From Flaviflagellibacter rhizophilus (GTDB lineage Bacteria; Pseudomonadota; Alphaproteobacteria; Rhizobiales; Methylopilaceae): DNA of 64,000 nucleotides. A program made the position numbers and the translations under genes. Shown in pieces: positions 1 to 8,547 of this stretch. The DNA lies in NCBI RefSeq assembly GCF_033898525.1, contig NZ_JAXAFJ010000002.1, forward strand, positions 496,001-560,000, given 5' to 3'. The notes beneath the pieces were generated by a model, which was given only the letters and a program-made list of their open reading frames with translations, was not told the origin of the DNA and searched no databases. Each line of letters starts with the position of its first letter. Position 1 is the first letter of the stretch.

Positions 1-825
1 GCCCAGTGCAAGCGAGCCGGTATCGCCCATGAAGACCTGAGCCGGAGGCGCGTTGAACCAGAGAAAGCCAAGGCCGGCACCCAGAATGGCGCCGCACATC
101 ACGGCCAGTTCCCCGGTGCCGGGCGTGAAATGGATCTGCAGGTAATCCGCGAACACCGCATTTCCCGCCAGATAGGCAATCATCGCGAAGCTCATCGTAG
201 CCACGATCACCGGGACGATTGCGAGGCCGTCGAGCCCGTCGGTCAGGTTCACGGCATTGCCGGAGCCGACGATGACGAAGGCGCCGAAAATGATGAAAAA
301 CCAGCCGAGATCGATCAGCACACCCTTCAGGAAGGGCAGCGCCAGCGCATTCTCCAGCGGCTCCGGGCTCACAGCCGACATGATCGCCACGGCCACGGCG
401 GCGATCGCGAATTCCAGCAGAAGCCGCGTGCGGCCGGAGAAGCCCTTATGGCTCTGCTTCGAGACCTTGAGGAAGTCGTCGTAGAAGCCGATCAACCCGA
501 AGCCCAGCGTAACCGCCAGCACGACCCAGACATAGACGTTGCGCAGATTGCCCCAGAGCAGCGTCGCAACGACAAGGCCGACGATGATCATGAGGCCGCC
601 CATGGTGGGCGTGCCCTTCTTCGACAGAAGATGGCTCGCAGGCCCGTCCTCGCGGATCGGCTGTCCCTTGCCCTGCTTGAGGCGCAGATAGTCGATGACG
701 GCGGGGCCGAACATGAACACGAACAGCAGCGCCGTAATCACCGCCCCGCCTGTGCGAAAGGTGATGTAGCGGAACACGTTCAGGAAAGGCAGACTTCCGG
801 AGAAGTCCGCTAGAAAGGTCAGCAT
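1..825 (-). CDS. mraY: Phospho-N-acetylmuramoyl-pentapeptide transferase MraY (3' end outside window)
   Basis: Integral membrane enzyme that transfers phospho-MurNAc-pentapeptide from UDP to undecaprenyl phosphate, forming lipid I. The ATG lies at 823-825 and 275 codons are visible before the window edge, against about 360 for the full protein. Family motifs seen are KKGTPTMGG near residue 70, FYDDFLK with the catalytic Asp pair near 115, and NLTDGLDGLA near 195, with several hydrophobic helices. It starts 9 nt after murF stops, so it is the next gene of the dcw operon. The C-terminus cannot be judged here. Confidence 0.97.
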   Translation of the reverse strand, partial: MLTFLADFSGSLPFLNVFRYITFRTGGAVITALLFVFMFGPAVIDYLRLKQGKGQPIREDGPASHLLSKKGTPTMGGLMIIVGLVVATLLWGNLRNVYVWVVLAVTLGFGLIGFYDDFLKVSKQSHKGFSGRTRLLLEFAIAAVAVAIMSAVSPEPLENALALPFLKGVLIDLGWFFIIFGAFVIVGSGNAVNLTDGLDGLAIVPVIVATMSFAMIAYLAGNAVFADYLQIHFTPGTGELAVMCGAILGAGLGFLWFNAPPAQVFMGDTGSLALG

Positions 826-834
826 GGCGCGTCC

Positions 835-2247
835 TTACGCGGGGGTCGTCTCGGCTGCGGAGAATCGGCCGACCAGCGCGGTGACGATAGGGCCCATTCC
901 GCTGCTGTGCGAGCCCTTGATCATCAGGGCATCGCCTGCCCTGACCGCATCGAGCACCTGCGGCTGCAGTTCCGACGAGGTTGCGGCCCAGCCGCCGCGC
1001 CGCGCTTCCGGCAGTTCCTCGTGCAGCGCACGCATGGCACGTCCGGCCGTGAAGACCAGATCGACCTTCGCCGCCAGAAGCGTCTCGGCCAGCCCGCGAT
1101 GCATGTCCTCTGACGCGTCGCCGAGTTCCAGCATGTCGCCCAGCACGGCGATGCGCCGACCGTTCGTCGCGCCAAGAAGCGCGATGGCCGCGCGCATGGA
1201 GGCGGGGTTCGCGTTGTAGCTTTCGTCCAGCAGAACCGCCTGCCCGCCGACCAGATTCAGTGTGTGCCGCTGCCCGCGCCCCTGCGGCGCCTGGAACTGT
1301 GCAAGGCCCGCCGCAGCCGCCTTAACGTCGGCTCCCGCCAGCTTCGACGCCAGCAGCACAGCGAGGCTGTTCTGCACCAGATGGCGGCCGGGCGCGCCCA
1401 GCGTAAAGGCGACGTCCTCGCTCATGATGCTGGCCGTGACGATGGAGCGGTCCGGCAAGGTGCTGACCGTGAGCAGCCTCGCGTCGGCATCGGGTGCCAC
1501 GCCGAAGCTGCGGATCTCGACATCGATCTGTCGCGCCGCTGTGCACAGGCGCCCGAACTGCGGGTTGTCGGCATTGAGAACGGCGACGCCGCCCGGCACC
1601 ACGCCCGTGAAGATCTCGGCCTTGGCGTCGGCAATGGCCTCGACCGAGCCGAAATACTCGAAGTGCACCGGCTCGACATTGGTGATGATGGCCACGTGCG
1701 GGCGCACCATGCCGACCAGCGGCGTGATCTCACCCGCATGGTTCATGCCGATTTCGAACACGCCGTATTCGGTGTCGCGCGGCAAACGCGCCAGCGTCAG
1801 CGGGACACCCCAATGATTGTTGAAGCTTGCAGCCGAGGCATGAACACTGCCCTGCCCGCCAAGCGCTGCCCGCAGCATCTCCTTGGTGCCCGTCTTGCCG
1901 ACGCTGCCGGTGACGGCGATGACCTTGCCGGCGGTGCGGGCCCGGGCGGCACGCCCCAGGGCTTCCAGCGCACGCAAGGCATCGGGAACGACCAGGAGAG
2001 GTGCGGCATCGCCGAGCCCGTCGAGCTTGCCCTCTTCCACGACGGCAAGGGCCGCACCGTTGCCCAGTGCCTGCGCAACGAAGCGGTGGCCGTCCATCTT
2101 GTCGCCGGTGATGGCAAAGAACGCCTCGCCCGACGTCAGGGTGCGGCTGTCGATGGAGACGCCCGTGACGGCGTCCGGCAGGTCTCCCCGCGCCTGTCCG
2201 TCCAGCGCCGCGCGAACCTCCTGTCCGCTCCACAGCGCCTCAGACAT
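835..2247 (-). CDS. murF: UDP-N-acetylmuramoyl-tripeptide--D-alanyl-D-alanine ligase MurF
   Basis: Cytoplasmic Mur ligase adding D-Ala-D-Ala to the UDP-MurNAc tripeptide. The 470-residue length is normal for the family. The Mur ligase P-loop reads TGSVGKTGTKEM near residues 115-125, followed by the central-domain motif FEIGMNHAGEI and the C-terminal domain motif LDESYNANPASM near 340. The ATG at 2245-2247 sits 12 nt downstream of the murE stop. It belongs to the contiguous mraZ-to-mraY block, so co-transcription is expected. Confidence 0.97.
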   Translation of the reverse strand: MSEALWSGQEVRAALDGQARGDLPDAVTGVSIDSRTLTSGEAFFAITGDKMDGHRFVAQALGNGAALAVVEEGKLDGLGDAAPLLVVPDALRALEALGRAARARTAGKVIAVTGSVGKTGTKEMLRAALGGQGSVHASAASFNNHWGVPLTLARLPRDTEYGVFEIGMNHAGEITPLVGMVRPHVAIITNVEPVHFEYFGSVEAIADAKAEIFTGVVPGGVAVLNADNPQFGRLCTAARQIDVEIRSFGVAPDADARLLTVSTLPDRSIVTASIMSEDVAFTLGAPGRHLVQNSLAVLLASKLAGADVKAAAAGLAQFQAPQGRGQRHTLNLVGGQAVLLDESYNANPASMRAAIALLGATNGRRIAVLGDMLELGDASEDMHRGLAETLLAAKVDLVFTAGRAMRALHEELPEARRGGWAATSSELQPQVLDAVRAGDALMIKGSHSSGMGPIVTALVGRFSAAETTPA

Positions 2248-2259
2248 TGCCTGCCTTGG

Positions 2260-3714
2260 TCATGTCGCCCCCGCGATCGCAGCTCGAATCGCCGCCTGAT
2301 CGGAAAATGGAAGCGTTCGGTCGCCCACGATCTGGCCGGTTTCATGGCCTTTGCCCGCAACCAGCAAAACATCGCCGTCCTGAAGCGAGCCTATAGCCGT
2401 GCCGATGGCCTCTGCGCGGTCCCCGATCTCGAACGCTCCGGGCGCTGCCGCGATGATCTGGCTTCGGATGCCAGCGGGATCCTCGGAACGCGGGTTGTCG
2501 TCCGTGACGATCGCGACATCGGCATGGCGGGCGGCCACCGTGCCCATCAGGGGGCGCTTGCCCGGATCGCGATCCCCGCCGGCCCCGAACACGACGATCA
2601 GGCGATTGCGGGTGAAGGGCCGCAGCGAAAGAAGCGCGTTCTCGAGCGCATCCGGCGTGTGGGCATAGTCCACCAGGATTTCAGCGCCGCCATGGCTGGC
2701 CACTCTCTCCAGCCGGCCGCTGGCCCCCGTGAGGCCTTCCAGCGCCGTGAACACGTCGGCCGGCTCACCGCCGGTGATGATGGCAAGCCCGGCCGCGACA
2801 AGCGCGTTCTCTGCCTGGAACACGCCAGCAAGTGGCAGGAGGAAGCTGTAGTCGAGATCGCAATGACGCACGACAAGGCGCTGCGCAAAGCCGGCGGGCT
2901 CGCTGGCCAGCAGGTGGATGCCCAGGCCGGCCGATCCGACCGTCAGCAATTCCAGGCCGCGCTGCCGCGCGGCTTCAGCGAATATCTCTCCGTTCGCGCC
3001 ATCGACGCAGATCACGGCGCCCGCGCCTTCCGGCAGCACTTCCGTGAACAGGCGCAGCTTGGCGGCCCGGTAGTCGGTGAAGGTGGCGTGATAATCCAGA
3101 TGGTCGCGCGTCAGGTTGGTGAAGCCGCCCGCGGACAGCCGCATGCCGCTCAGGCGAGACTGGTCCAGCCCGTGCGAAGAGGCTTCCAGCGCGAGATGGG
3201 TGACGCCCTCGCGGCACAGCTCGTCAGCGATGCGGTGCAGCTTGACGGGATCGGGCGTGGTCAGGTTCGAGTAGACCTCGCCCGAGGGGCTGACGAGGCC
3301 GACCGTTCCCAGGCTTGCCGCCTTGTGGCCCAGTGCCGTCCAGATCTGGCGGAGGAACGAGGCGACGGAGGTCTTGCCGTTCGTCCCCGTCACCGCGACC
3401 ACGATGTCCGGCTGCGCGGGATAGAAGCGTGCCGCTGCGCGGGCGAGCGAGGCGCGCGCGTTCGGCACCCTTACAGGCACCATGCCGGCGGGCACTGGAT
3501 CGGAGCTTTCGGTGAGAACCGCGACAGCTCCGGCAGCGGCAGCGGCCGCCGCATAGAGCATGCCGTCCGCCTTCACGCCGGGCAGCGCCGCGAACACGAA
3601 GCCTGGCCCGACTTCGCGGCTGTCAGCCGTCAGTCCGGCCACGTGGATGCCGCGCGAGGGCGCGGAAAGTTCGGCGTCCGGAAACAGGGACGCCAAGGTG
3701 ACAGGCTGGCCCAT
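2260..3714 (-). CDS. murE: UDP-MurNAc-L-alanyl-D-glutamate--2,6-diaminopimelate ligase MurE
   Basis: Adds the third residue of the peptidoglycan stem peptide. The ATP-binding motif VTGTNGKTS lies near residue 110. The C-terminal motif DNPRSEDP is the DNPR signature associated with meso-diaminopimelate (not lysine) specificity, as expected for a Gram-negative. I chose the ATG at 3712-3714, which overlaps the ftsI stop (ATGA); a TTG one codon upstream is also possible. The product is 484 residues, a usual length. Confidence 0.97.
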   Translation of the reverse strand: MGQPVTLASLFPDAELSAPSRGIHVAGLTADSREVGPGFVFAALPGVKADGMLYAAAAAAAGAVAVLTESSDPVPAGMVPVRVPNARASLARAAARFYPAQPDIVVAVTGTNGKTSVASFLRQIWTALGHKAASLGTVGLVSPSGEVYSNLTTPDPVKLHRIADELCREGVTHLALEASSHGLDQSRLSGMRLSAGGFTNLTRDHLDYHATFTDYRAAKLRLFTEVLPEGAGAVICVDGANGEIFAEAARQRGLELLTVGSAGLGIHLLASEPAGFAQRLVVRHCDLDYSFLLPLAGVFQAENALVAAGLAIITGGEPADVFTALEGLTGASGRLERVASHGGAEILVDYAHTPDALENALLSLRPFTRNRLIVVFGAGGDRDPGKRPLMGTVAARHADVAIVTDDNPRSEDPAGIRSQIIAAAPGAFEIGDRAEAIGTAIGSLQDGDVLLVAGKGHETGQIVGDRTLPFSDQAAIRAAIAGAT

Positions 3715-5369
3715 CAATGAGGATCGCCAAGTGCCGCCGCATATTGCGCGGGCGGCAGATTTGGCGGCGCGTCGAAGTCCGGCTGCAGGCCCAGCAGCGG
3801 GGCCACGCGGCTGACGATGCGGCCGGCCACCGGTGCGGCGTTCCAGCCGGAGGTGCGAAAGCCGTGCGTTGCCTTGGTACCCTTCGGCTCATCGAACATC
3901 ACGAGCACCGCATAGCGCGGGGCGTCCATCGGGAACACGGCCGTGAAGGCGTTCATCACCTTGTCGCTGCTGTAGCGGCCGTTCACCACCTTCTCGGCCG
4001 TGCCGGTCTTGCCGCCCACGCGGTAGCCGGGAATATCAGCCTTCTTGGCCGAGCCCTTCTCCCCGTTCAGCCGGAACAGGTAGCGCATCTGGGCGCTGGT
4101 TTCCGGGCGGATGACGGTCTTGGCGAGCTTCGCCGCGTCTTCCTTCGAGCGTTTGAGAAAGGTGGGCGGGATCATCTGTCCGCCGTTCATCAGCGCCGCC
4201 GTGGCCATGAGCGTCTGAAGAGGCGTCACGGAAAGGCCGTGGCCGTAGGAGATCGTGACCGTGTTCAGCTCGCCCCAATTGCGGGGCACGATCGGCATGG
4301 CGCTTTCCGGAAGCTCGGTCCGAAGACGGTCCAGTTGGCCCAGCTTCTTCAGGAACGCCTTGTGGCCTTCCACGCCGACGGCGAGCGCGATCTTGGCGGT
4401 GCCGATGTTCGATGAGTGGATGAACACCTCCGGCACGGACAGAATACGGCGGGTCGGGTGGAAATCGTCGATGCGAAAGCGGCCATACTGCATGGCCGAA
4501 CGCGCGTCGAAGCGGTCGGTCAGGCGCACCTTGCCGGAATCCAGCGCCATAGCGAGCGTAAGCGCCTTGAAGGTCGAGCCCATCTCGTAAACGCCGACGC
4601 TGAGCCGGTTGATGTTGTTGGGCTTCAGCGCTTCGGCAGGCTGGTTGGGATCATAATCCGGCACGGACACGAAGGCGACGATCTCCCCCGTTTCCACGTC
4701 CATCACGATGCCGGATGTGGCGATGGCGTCGAATTCCTTGAGGCCCTTGTAGAGCTCGTCGCGCACGGCGTGCTGGACATTCAGGTCCAGCGCCAGCTCC
4801 ACCGGCTTCAGATCACCCTTGCCGTCTTTCGAGACCTGCCCGACGCGGTCGAGATACTGCTCGAAGCCCGCAATGCCCTGATTGTCGACATTCACCGAAC
4901 CCAGAGAATGCGAGACAATGGGGCCGTTGGGATAGATCCGGCGCTGCTCGTTGAGAAAGCCCACACCCGGTATGCCCAGGCGGTGAACCGCGGCCTGCTC
5001 GGTCGGCGTGATCTCGCGCTTGATCCAGACGAAGCCGGCATCCTTGTTCAGGCGCTTGTGCAGTTCATCCGCGTCGAGCCCCGGCATTGCGCGCGTCAGC
5101 AGTTCGGCTGCCTCGTCGGCGTCGATCATGTTGCGCGGTTCGGCGAAGATGGACGAGGTCTGGATATCGGTCGCCAGCTGGCGGCCGGCGCGGTCCATGA
5201 CCACCGGGCGGCGCATCGCAAGCGATGCCTCGGCGTCGATGCGCTCCTTCACCTGCGGATCGGGCTCGACGCCCAGCCATACGAGACGCCCGCCGATCGC
5301 AAGATACACCGCCGCAAAGCTCACCATCGCGAGCTTCACGCGCCCCGAGGAAGGTCCCATGCGCATCAT
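3714..5369 (-). CDS. ftsI: Septal peptidoglycan transpeptidase FtsI (PBP3)
   Basis: Division-specific class B penicillin-binding protein acting in the periplasm with FtsW, FtsQ and FtsL. A short cytoplasmic N-terminus and one membrane segment (about residues 12-30) precede the PBP dimer domain. The transpeptidase domain shows the three classic motifs: STFK (nucleophilic Ser) near residue 265, SSN near 320 and KTGT near 450. The length of 551 aa is normal. Two adjacent ATGs (5369 and 5366) are possible starts; the first overlaps the ftsL stop. Confidence 0.96.
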   Translation of the reverse strand: MMRMGPSSGRVKLAMVSFAAVYLAIGGRLVWLGVEPDPQVKERIDAEASLAMRRPVVMDRAGRQLATDIQTSSIFAEPRNMIDADEAAELLTRAMPGLDADELHKRLNKDAGFVWIKREITPTEQAAVHRLGIPGVGFLNEQRRIYPNGPIVSHSLGSVNVDNQGIAGFEQYLDRVGQVSKDGKGDLKPVELALDLNVQHAVRDELYKGLKEFDAIATSGIVMDVETGEIVAFVSVPDYDPNQPAEALKPNNINRLSVGVYEMGSTFKALTLAMALDSGKVRLTDRFDARSAMQYGRFRIDDFHPTRRILSVPEVFIHSSNIGTAKIALAVGVEGHKAFLKKLGQLDRLRTELPESAMPIVPRNWGELNTVTISYGHGLSVTPLQTLMATAALMNGGQMIPPTFLKRSKEDAAKLAKTVIRPETSAQMRYLFRLNGEKGSAKKADIPGYRVGGKTGTAEKVVNGRYSSDKVMNAFTAVFPMDAPRYAVLVMFDEPKGTKATHGFRTSGWNAAPVAGRIVSRVAPLLGLQPDFDAPPNLPPAQYAAALGDPH

Positions 5370-5848
5370 CGTGCACCCCCGGCCGGCCCGTCGGACCCGA
5401 CCTGCTTCATCCGCGACTTCACCCGGTCGCCGGCACCTGGAAGTGCCAGGCCCATGGCCTCGATGGTGCGCGCGATCGCATCGTCCCGAGGTGGTGTCGC
5501 TTCGATCTCAAGCGGCTTTTCCAGACCGAGCGAGGAGATGGTGTCGGCGATGCTGTCCACCCGCCCCGGCCGCATCGGCAGGCTGGCCAAGGCGATGCGC
5601 TGCTCGGAATTCACCGGCTTCAGGTCGAGGTTCTTCTCGGTGAGGATCTGGATGCGGTCCGGTCGCAGCAGGTGCGCCCATTCCGCGTTCAGCACGGCGA
5701 TGGCCGTCTTCTCACGCGCAATCTGGCGCTCCAGCCGTGCCACTTCCTCGGCCTGCCAGGTCGCTTGATACTTGATCTTGTAGACGTACACCGCGGCGCC
5801 GATCAGCAGCCCCACGGCCAGAACGTTGACGACGCGGGTGATTTTCAT
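5366..5848 (-). CDS. ftsL: Cell division protein FtsL
   Basis: Small bitopic division protein linking the FtsQB complex to FtsI/FtsW. The N-terminal membrane anchor (about residues 4-24) is followed by a charged stretch with heptad-like spacing (about 30-60), typical of the FtsL coiled coil. Assignment rests mainly on position between rsmH and ftsI and on this topology, because FtsL sequences diverge strongly. The 160 residues are somewhat long compared with E. coli FtsL (121), with an unstructured-looking C-terminal tail. It overlaps both neighbours by 4 nt. Confidence 0.9.
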   Translation of the reverse strand: MKITRVVNVLAVGLLIGAAVYVYKIKYQATWQAEEVARLERQIAREKTAIAVLNAEWAHLLRPDRIQILTEKNLDLKPVNSEQRIALASLPMRPGRVDSIADTISSLGLEKPLEIEATPPRDDAIARTIEAMGLALPGAGDRVKSRMKQVGSDGPAGGAR

Positions 5849-6876
5849 GCGCGCTCCATGAAGGCGGCAAGCGCCGACAGCTGTGGCACGCCGTAGGCCA
5901 TGGGGTCCCCGGCGCCGCGGGCGGCAGCGTCCGTGCGCTCGGCGGCGCGCAGGCGCGCTGACCGGGCACGTGGATTGCGTGCCATCTCCTCCTCGCCCGG
6001 CGTGGCCGAACGCACGATGGGCACGAAGGTCGGCGTCGCGGCAAAGGTCGCAGGTGCGTGGCGGGACACGTTCGGCGTGGTGCGCGAACGCTCCGCGAGG
6101 AAGGTCTTCACGATGCGGTCTTCCAGCGAGTGGAAGCTGACCACCGCCAGCCGCCCGCCGGGCGACAGCACCTCTTCCGCCGCGAACAAGGCGCGCAACA
6201 GCTCGCCCAGCTCGTCGTTCACGGCGATGCGCAGGGCCTGGAAGGTGCGGGTCGCGGGATGGATCTGGTCGGGAATGCGGCCGATCACGGCTTCGCAGAT
6301 GCGCGCCAGCTGTGCGGTGCTTTCGATGCGCCCGTTTGCGCGCTCCGCCACCACGGCCTTGGCCACGGCATTGGCGCGGCGCTCTTCGCCCAGCGCGCGG
6401 ATCAGCGAGGCCAGATCCTTTTCGGCCAGTTCGTTGACCAGATCGGCGGCGCTCGGCCCTTCGCGGCCCATGCGCATGTCGAGAGGACCATCGAAGCGGA
6501 AGGAGAATCCCCGTTCGGCGGTGTCCAGCTGCATGGAGGACACGCCGACATCGAGGACGACGCCATCGACGCGGTCGACGCCGAGTTCCTGCACGATGGA
6601 CTTGAGGTCGCCGAAGCGTCCCTCCACAACCATCAGCCGGCCACCCGCCTGATCGACGAGGGTCGCGGCGCCCGCGACGGCCTCCACGTCACGGTCGATG
6701 CCGATGACATGAGCGTCCGCCATATCGAGGATGGCGCGGCTGTAGCCGCCCGCCCCGAAGGTGCCGTCGATGTAGACGCCGCCATCCACCGGCGCGAGGG
6801 CGTCGACCGCCTCGTCGCGCAGGACGGAGATGTGGCGCGGCTTGGAGCCGTCCTGGCCGGGCTGGAGCGCCATCAT
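5845..6876 (-). CDS. rsmH: 16S rRNA (cytosine(1402)-N(4))-methyltransferase RsmH (MraW)
   Basis: SAM-dependent methyltransferase acting on C1402 of 16S rRNA. The N-terminus carries HISVLRDEAVDAL and the SAM-binding loop DGTFGAGGYS; GVVLDVGVSSMQLD and AVVSFHSLEDRIVK are hallmark RsmH motifs. The length is 343 aa. The open frame continues upstream through mraZ in another frame, but the conserved N-terminus and the ATGA overlap with the mraZ stop fix the start at 6874-6876 (a second ATG follows at once). Confidence 0.97.
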   Translation of the reverse strand: MMALQPGQDGSKPRHISVLRDEAVDALAPVDGGVYIDGTFGAGGYSRAILDMADAHVIGIDRDVEAVAGAATLVDQAGGRLMVVEGRFGDLKSIVQELGVDRVDGVVLDVGVSSMQLDTAERGFSFRFDGPLDMRMGREGPSAADLVNELAEKDLASLIRALGEERRANAVAKAVVAERANGRIESTAQLARICEAVIGRIPDQIHPATRTFQALRIAVNDELGELLRALFAAEEVLSPGGRLAVVSFHSLEDRIVKTFLAERSRTTPNVSRHAPATFAATPTFVPIVRSATPGEEEMARNPRARSARLRAAERTDAAARGAGDPMAYGVPQLSALAAFMERA

Positions 6877-7349
6877 TGTGGCGTCCCCGTCGTTCCGCCC
6901 ATCCGCTCCGCGCCGATGCGGCGGCGAAGTTCGCGCGCCTTGGCGCGGGCGTCGTCGAGATGGGCGCGAAATGTCTCCGGCTCCCAGATCTGGAATTTGT
7001 GGCCATGACCCACGAAGGTCACCTGGTCGGTGATGCCAGCATAGGCCTTCAGGCTCTCGGTGAGAACGACGCGGCCCTCCGCATCGGTCTTTAAGGTTTC
7101 GCTGGTGCCAAGAAGCGCCGTCGAAATGGCGTCCCGCTCCTCGGAATAGGGCGCGAACCCCTCCAGCAGACGGTCGATTTCCCCGAGCAGCGCATTGCCG
7201 CCCGCGTCCAGCGCCCGGGTGTCGAGCGAAGGGGTCACGCACAGGCCTTCGTAGCCATCCCGCGCCAGAACCGCCCGGAACGAGGCAGGGATCGAGACCC
7301 TGCCCTTGGCATCCAGCCGGTTCGTAAAGTTGGACACGAAACGGTCCAT
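6873..7349 (-). CDS. mraZ: Transcriptional regulator MraZ
   Basis: First gene of the dcw cluster. MraZ is a double SpoVT/AbrB-fold DNA-binding protein that in E. coli represses its own operon. The start is ATG at 7347-7349, matching the family N-terminus (MDRFVSNFTNRLDAKGRVSIP); an upstream open extension is not conserved-looking. The two half-domains both show the AbrB-like pattern, DAKGRVSIP near residue 12 and DAEGRVVLT near residue 90. Length is 158 aa, slightly above the 140-150 usual. Periodic TGGG repeats upstream are candidate binding sites. Confidence 0.96.
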   Translation of the reverse strand: MDRFVSNFTNRLDAKGRVSIPASFRAVLARDGYEGLCVTPSLDTRALDAGGNALLGEIDRLLEGFAPYSEERDAISTALLGTSETLKTDAEGRVVLTESLKAYAGITDQVTFVGHGHKFQIWEPETFRAHLDDARAKARELRRRIGAERMGGTTGTPQ

Positions 7350-7440
7350 GACCCTCCCCAGGCCCCTGCGCAAAGCTCCGCCGCCGGTCCGAAATGGCCT
7401 TTCCGGCCACCTCCAACCAAGACACTTTATACGCTCCGCA

Positions 7441-7474
7441 AGGGATAGTTTGGGATAGCATGGGCTCCTATGGG
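7441..7474. promoter_or_regulatory. Candidate MraZ operator: TGGG repeats with 10-bp period
   Basis: TGGG occurs at 7451, 7461 and 7471, exactly 10 bp apart, with a degenerate fourth copy (AGGG) at 7441. MraZ of E. coli binds direct TGGGN repeats spaced at 10 bp upstream of its own gene. Here the array lies about 90-125 bp upstream of the mraZ ATG and just upstream of a possible -10 (TATAAA). The TGGG strand is opposite to the mraZ coding strand, which should be compared with relatives. Confidence 0.7.
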
Positions 7475-7485
7475 CGTCAACGATA

Positions 7486-7500
7486 TTTAGCCACAATTAA
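7486..7500. promoter_or_regulatory. Candidate CtrA-binding site upstream of the dcw cluster
   Basis: The sequence TTTA-N7-TTAA, followed by CC, matches the alphaproteobacterial CtrA consensus TTAA-N7-TTAA(C) at all but one defined position. It lies about 140 bp upstream of mraZ, beside the MraZ-like repeats. A single short motif can occur by chance, so this is suggestive only. Confidence 0.4.
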
Positions 7501-7686
7501 CCATTGCGACGGGCTCTTCGGGCACACCCGGGCCGACGCTAAGTCACTGGTGAATCTGAGCCCTTAAGGTTAACAACCGCTTTCGCAGAAAGATTCATCT
7601 CAGTTGATCCGGCGCTGGGGATTGCCGTTCTAAGTCCCTGTAAAAGCTAGTGGAGCGCTGAAAAGGCGCGGCGGGGACGATTTCCC

Positions 7687-8442
7687 ATGGAATGGATTTT
7701 TCTCGGGGCGGCCGCCTTTCTGGCCGGTGTCGTCGACGCCGTGATCGGCGGCGGCGGCATGGTTCAGATTCCTGCCTTATTTGCGGTGCTCCCAGAGGCG
7801 CTGCCCGCCACATTGTTCGGCACCAACAAGGTGGCTTCGCTCGCCGGCACGCTCGGTTCCGGGTGGCGCTACGCACGCAACCTTCAGGTGCCGTGGCGTA
7901 TCATCCTGCCGTCCATGGCGGCGGCGTTCGTCGCGTCCTTCATCGGCGCAGCGGTGGTCTCGTACATCCCGGCAGACTGGCTGCGGAAGGCCCTGCCCTT
8001 CATCCTGCTCGCGCTGCTCGGCTACACGGTCTTCAACAAAGTGGGGCTTGAGCACTTGCCCCGTCACACCGCAGGGCGCGCGACCCTCATCGCCACAACC
8101 GGCTCGGCGCTCATCGGCTTCTACGACGGCATCTTCGGGCCCGGCACCGGCGCGTTCCTGAAACTGCTCTTCGTGCGCGGTTTGGGGTTCGACTTCCTGA
8201 ACGCCTCCGCGCCGTCGAAATTCATCAACGTCGCCTCGAACCTGTCCGCGATCGGCTTCTTCGGTGTGGGTGGCTATGTGCTCTGGGGGCTCGCGGCGTG
8301 GATGGCCGTTTGCAACTTCCTCGGGGGTCAGGTCGGCAGCATCATCGCCATTCGCTTCGGCAGCGGCTTCCTGCGTGTCGCTCTCATCGTCGTCGTGTCG
8401 GCCCTGATCCTCAAGACCTTCTATGACGGCTACCTCGTCTAG
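7687..8442 (+). CDS. TSUP (TauE/SafE) family membrane permease
   Basis: Multi-pass inner-membrane protein of the sulfite exporter TauE/SafE family, whose members move sulfonates, sulfite, sulfoacetate or related anions. About eight hydrophobic segments are visible. The duplicated family motif appears as the Gly-rich loop DAVIGGGGM near residue 20 and FYDGIFGPGTGAF near 140. Length 251 aa is normal. It stands alone between the divergent mraZ promoter and the KaiC-like gene, so the substrate cannot be inferred. Confidence 0.88.
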   Translation: MEWIFLGAAAFLAGVVDAVIGGGGMVQIPALFAVLPEALPATLFGTNKVASLAGTLGSGWRYARNLQVPWRIILPSMAAAFVASFIGAAVVSYIPADWLRKALPFILLALLGYTVFNKVGLEHLPRHTAGRATLIATTGSALIGFYDGIFGPGTGAFLKLLFVRGLGFDFLNASAPSKFINVASNLSAIGFFGVGGYVLWGLAAWMAVCNFLGGQVGSIIAIRFGSGFLRVALIVVVSALILKTFYDGYLV

Positions 8443-8547
8443 CGTCCGGCGGGGCCTTGATGCCGCAGCGAAAGCGTGTCCGCTGGTCTAAGCCGGGGCC
8501 GGTGCTATATCGGCTTGAAAACAAACCTTTTCTCGAACCCCGGCACC

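Larger units (their letters stand above)
7350..7686. other. Divergent intergenic region mraZ / TSUP permease
   Basis: This 337-nt gap contains no convincing gene. On the mraZ side it holds a possible minus-strand -10 (TATAAA at 7431-7426), the TGGG repeat array at 7441-7474 and a CtrA-like site at 7486-7500. Towards the permease it has an interrupted inverted repeat (TGAATCT near 7552, AGATTCA near 7591) and an AT-richer stretch with TTAAGGTTAAC near 7564. I saw no terminator. Confidence 0.6.

Noticed and set aside
5845..7461. Upstream extension of the rsmH frame across mraZ
   Set aside because: The extra N-terminal sequence is low-complexity and Arg-rich, with no RsmH features; mraZ is coded in the overlapping frame.
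7564..7574. A second CtrA site (TTAAGGTTAAC)
   Set aside because: The spacing between the TTAA half-sites is only 2 nt instead of 7.
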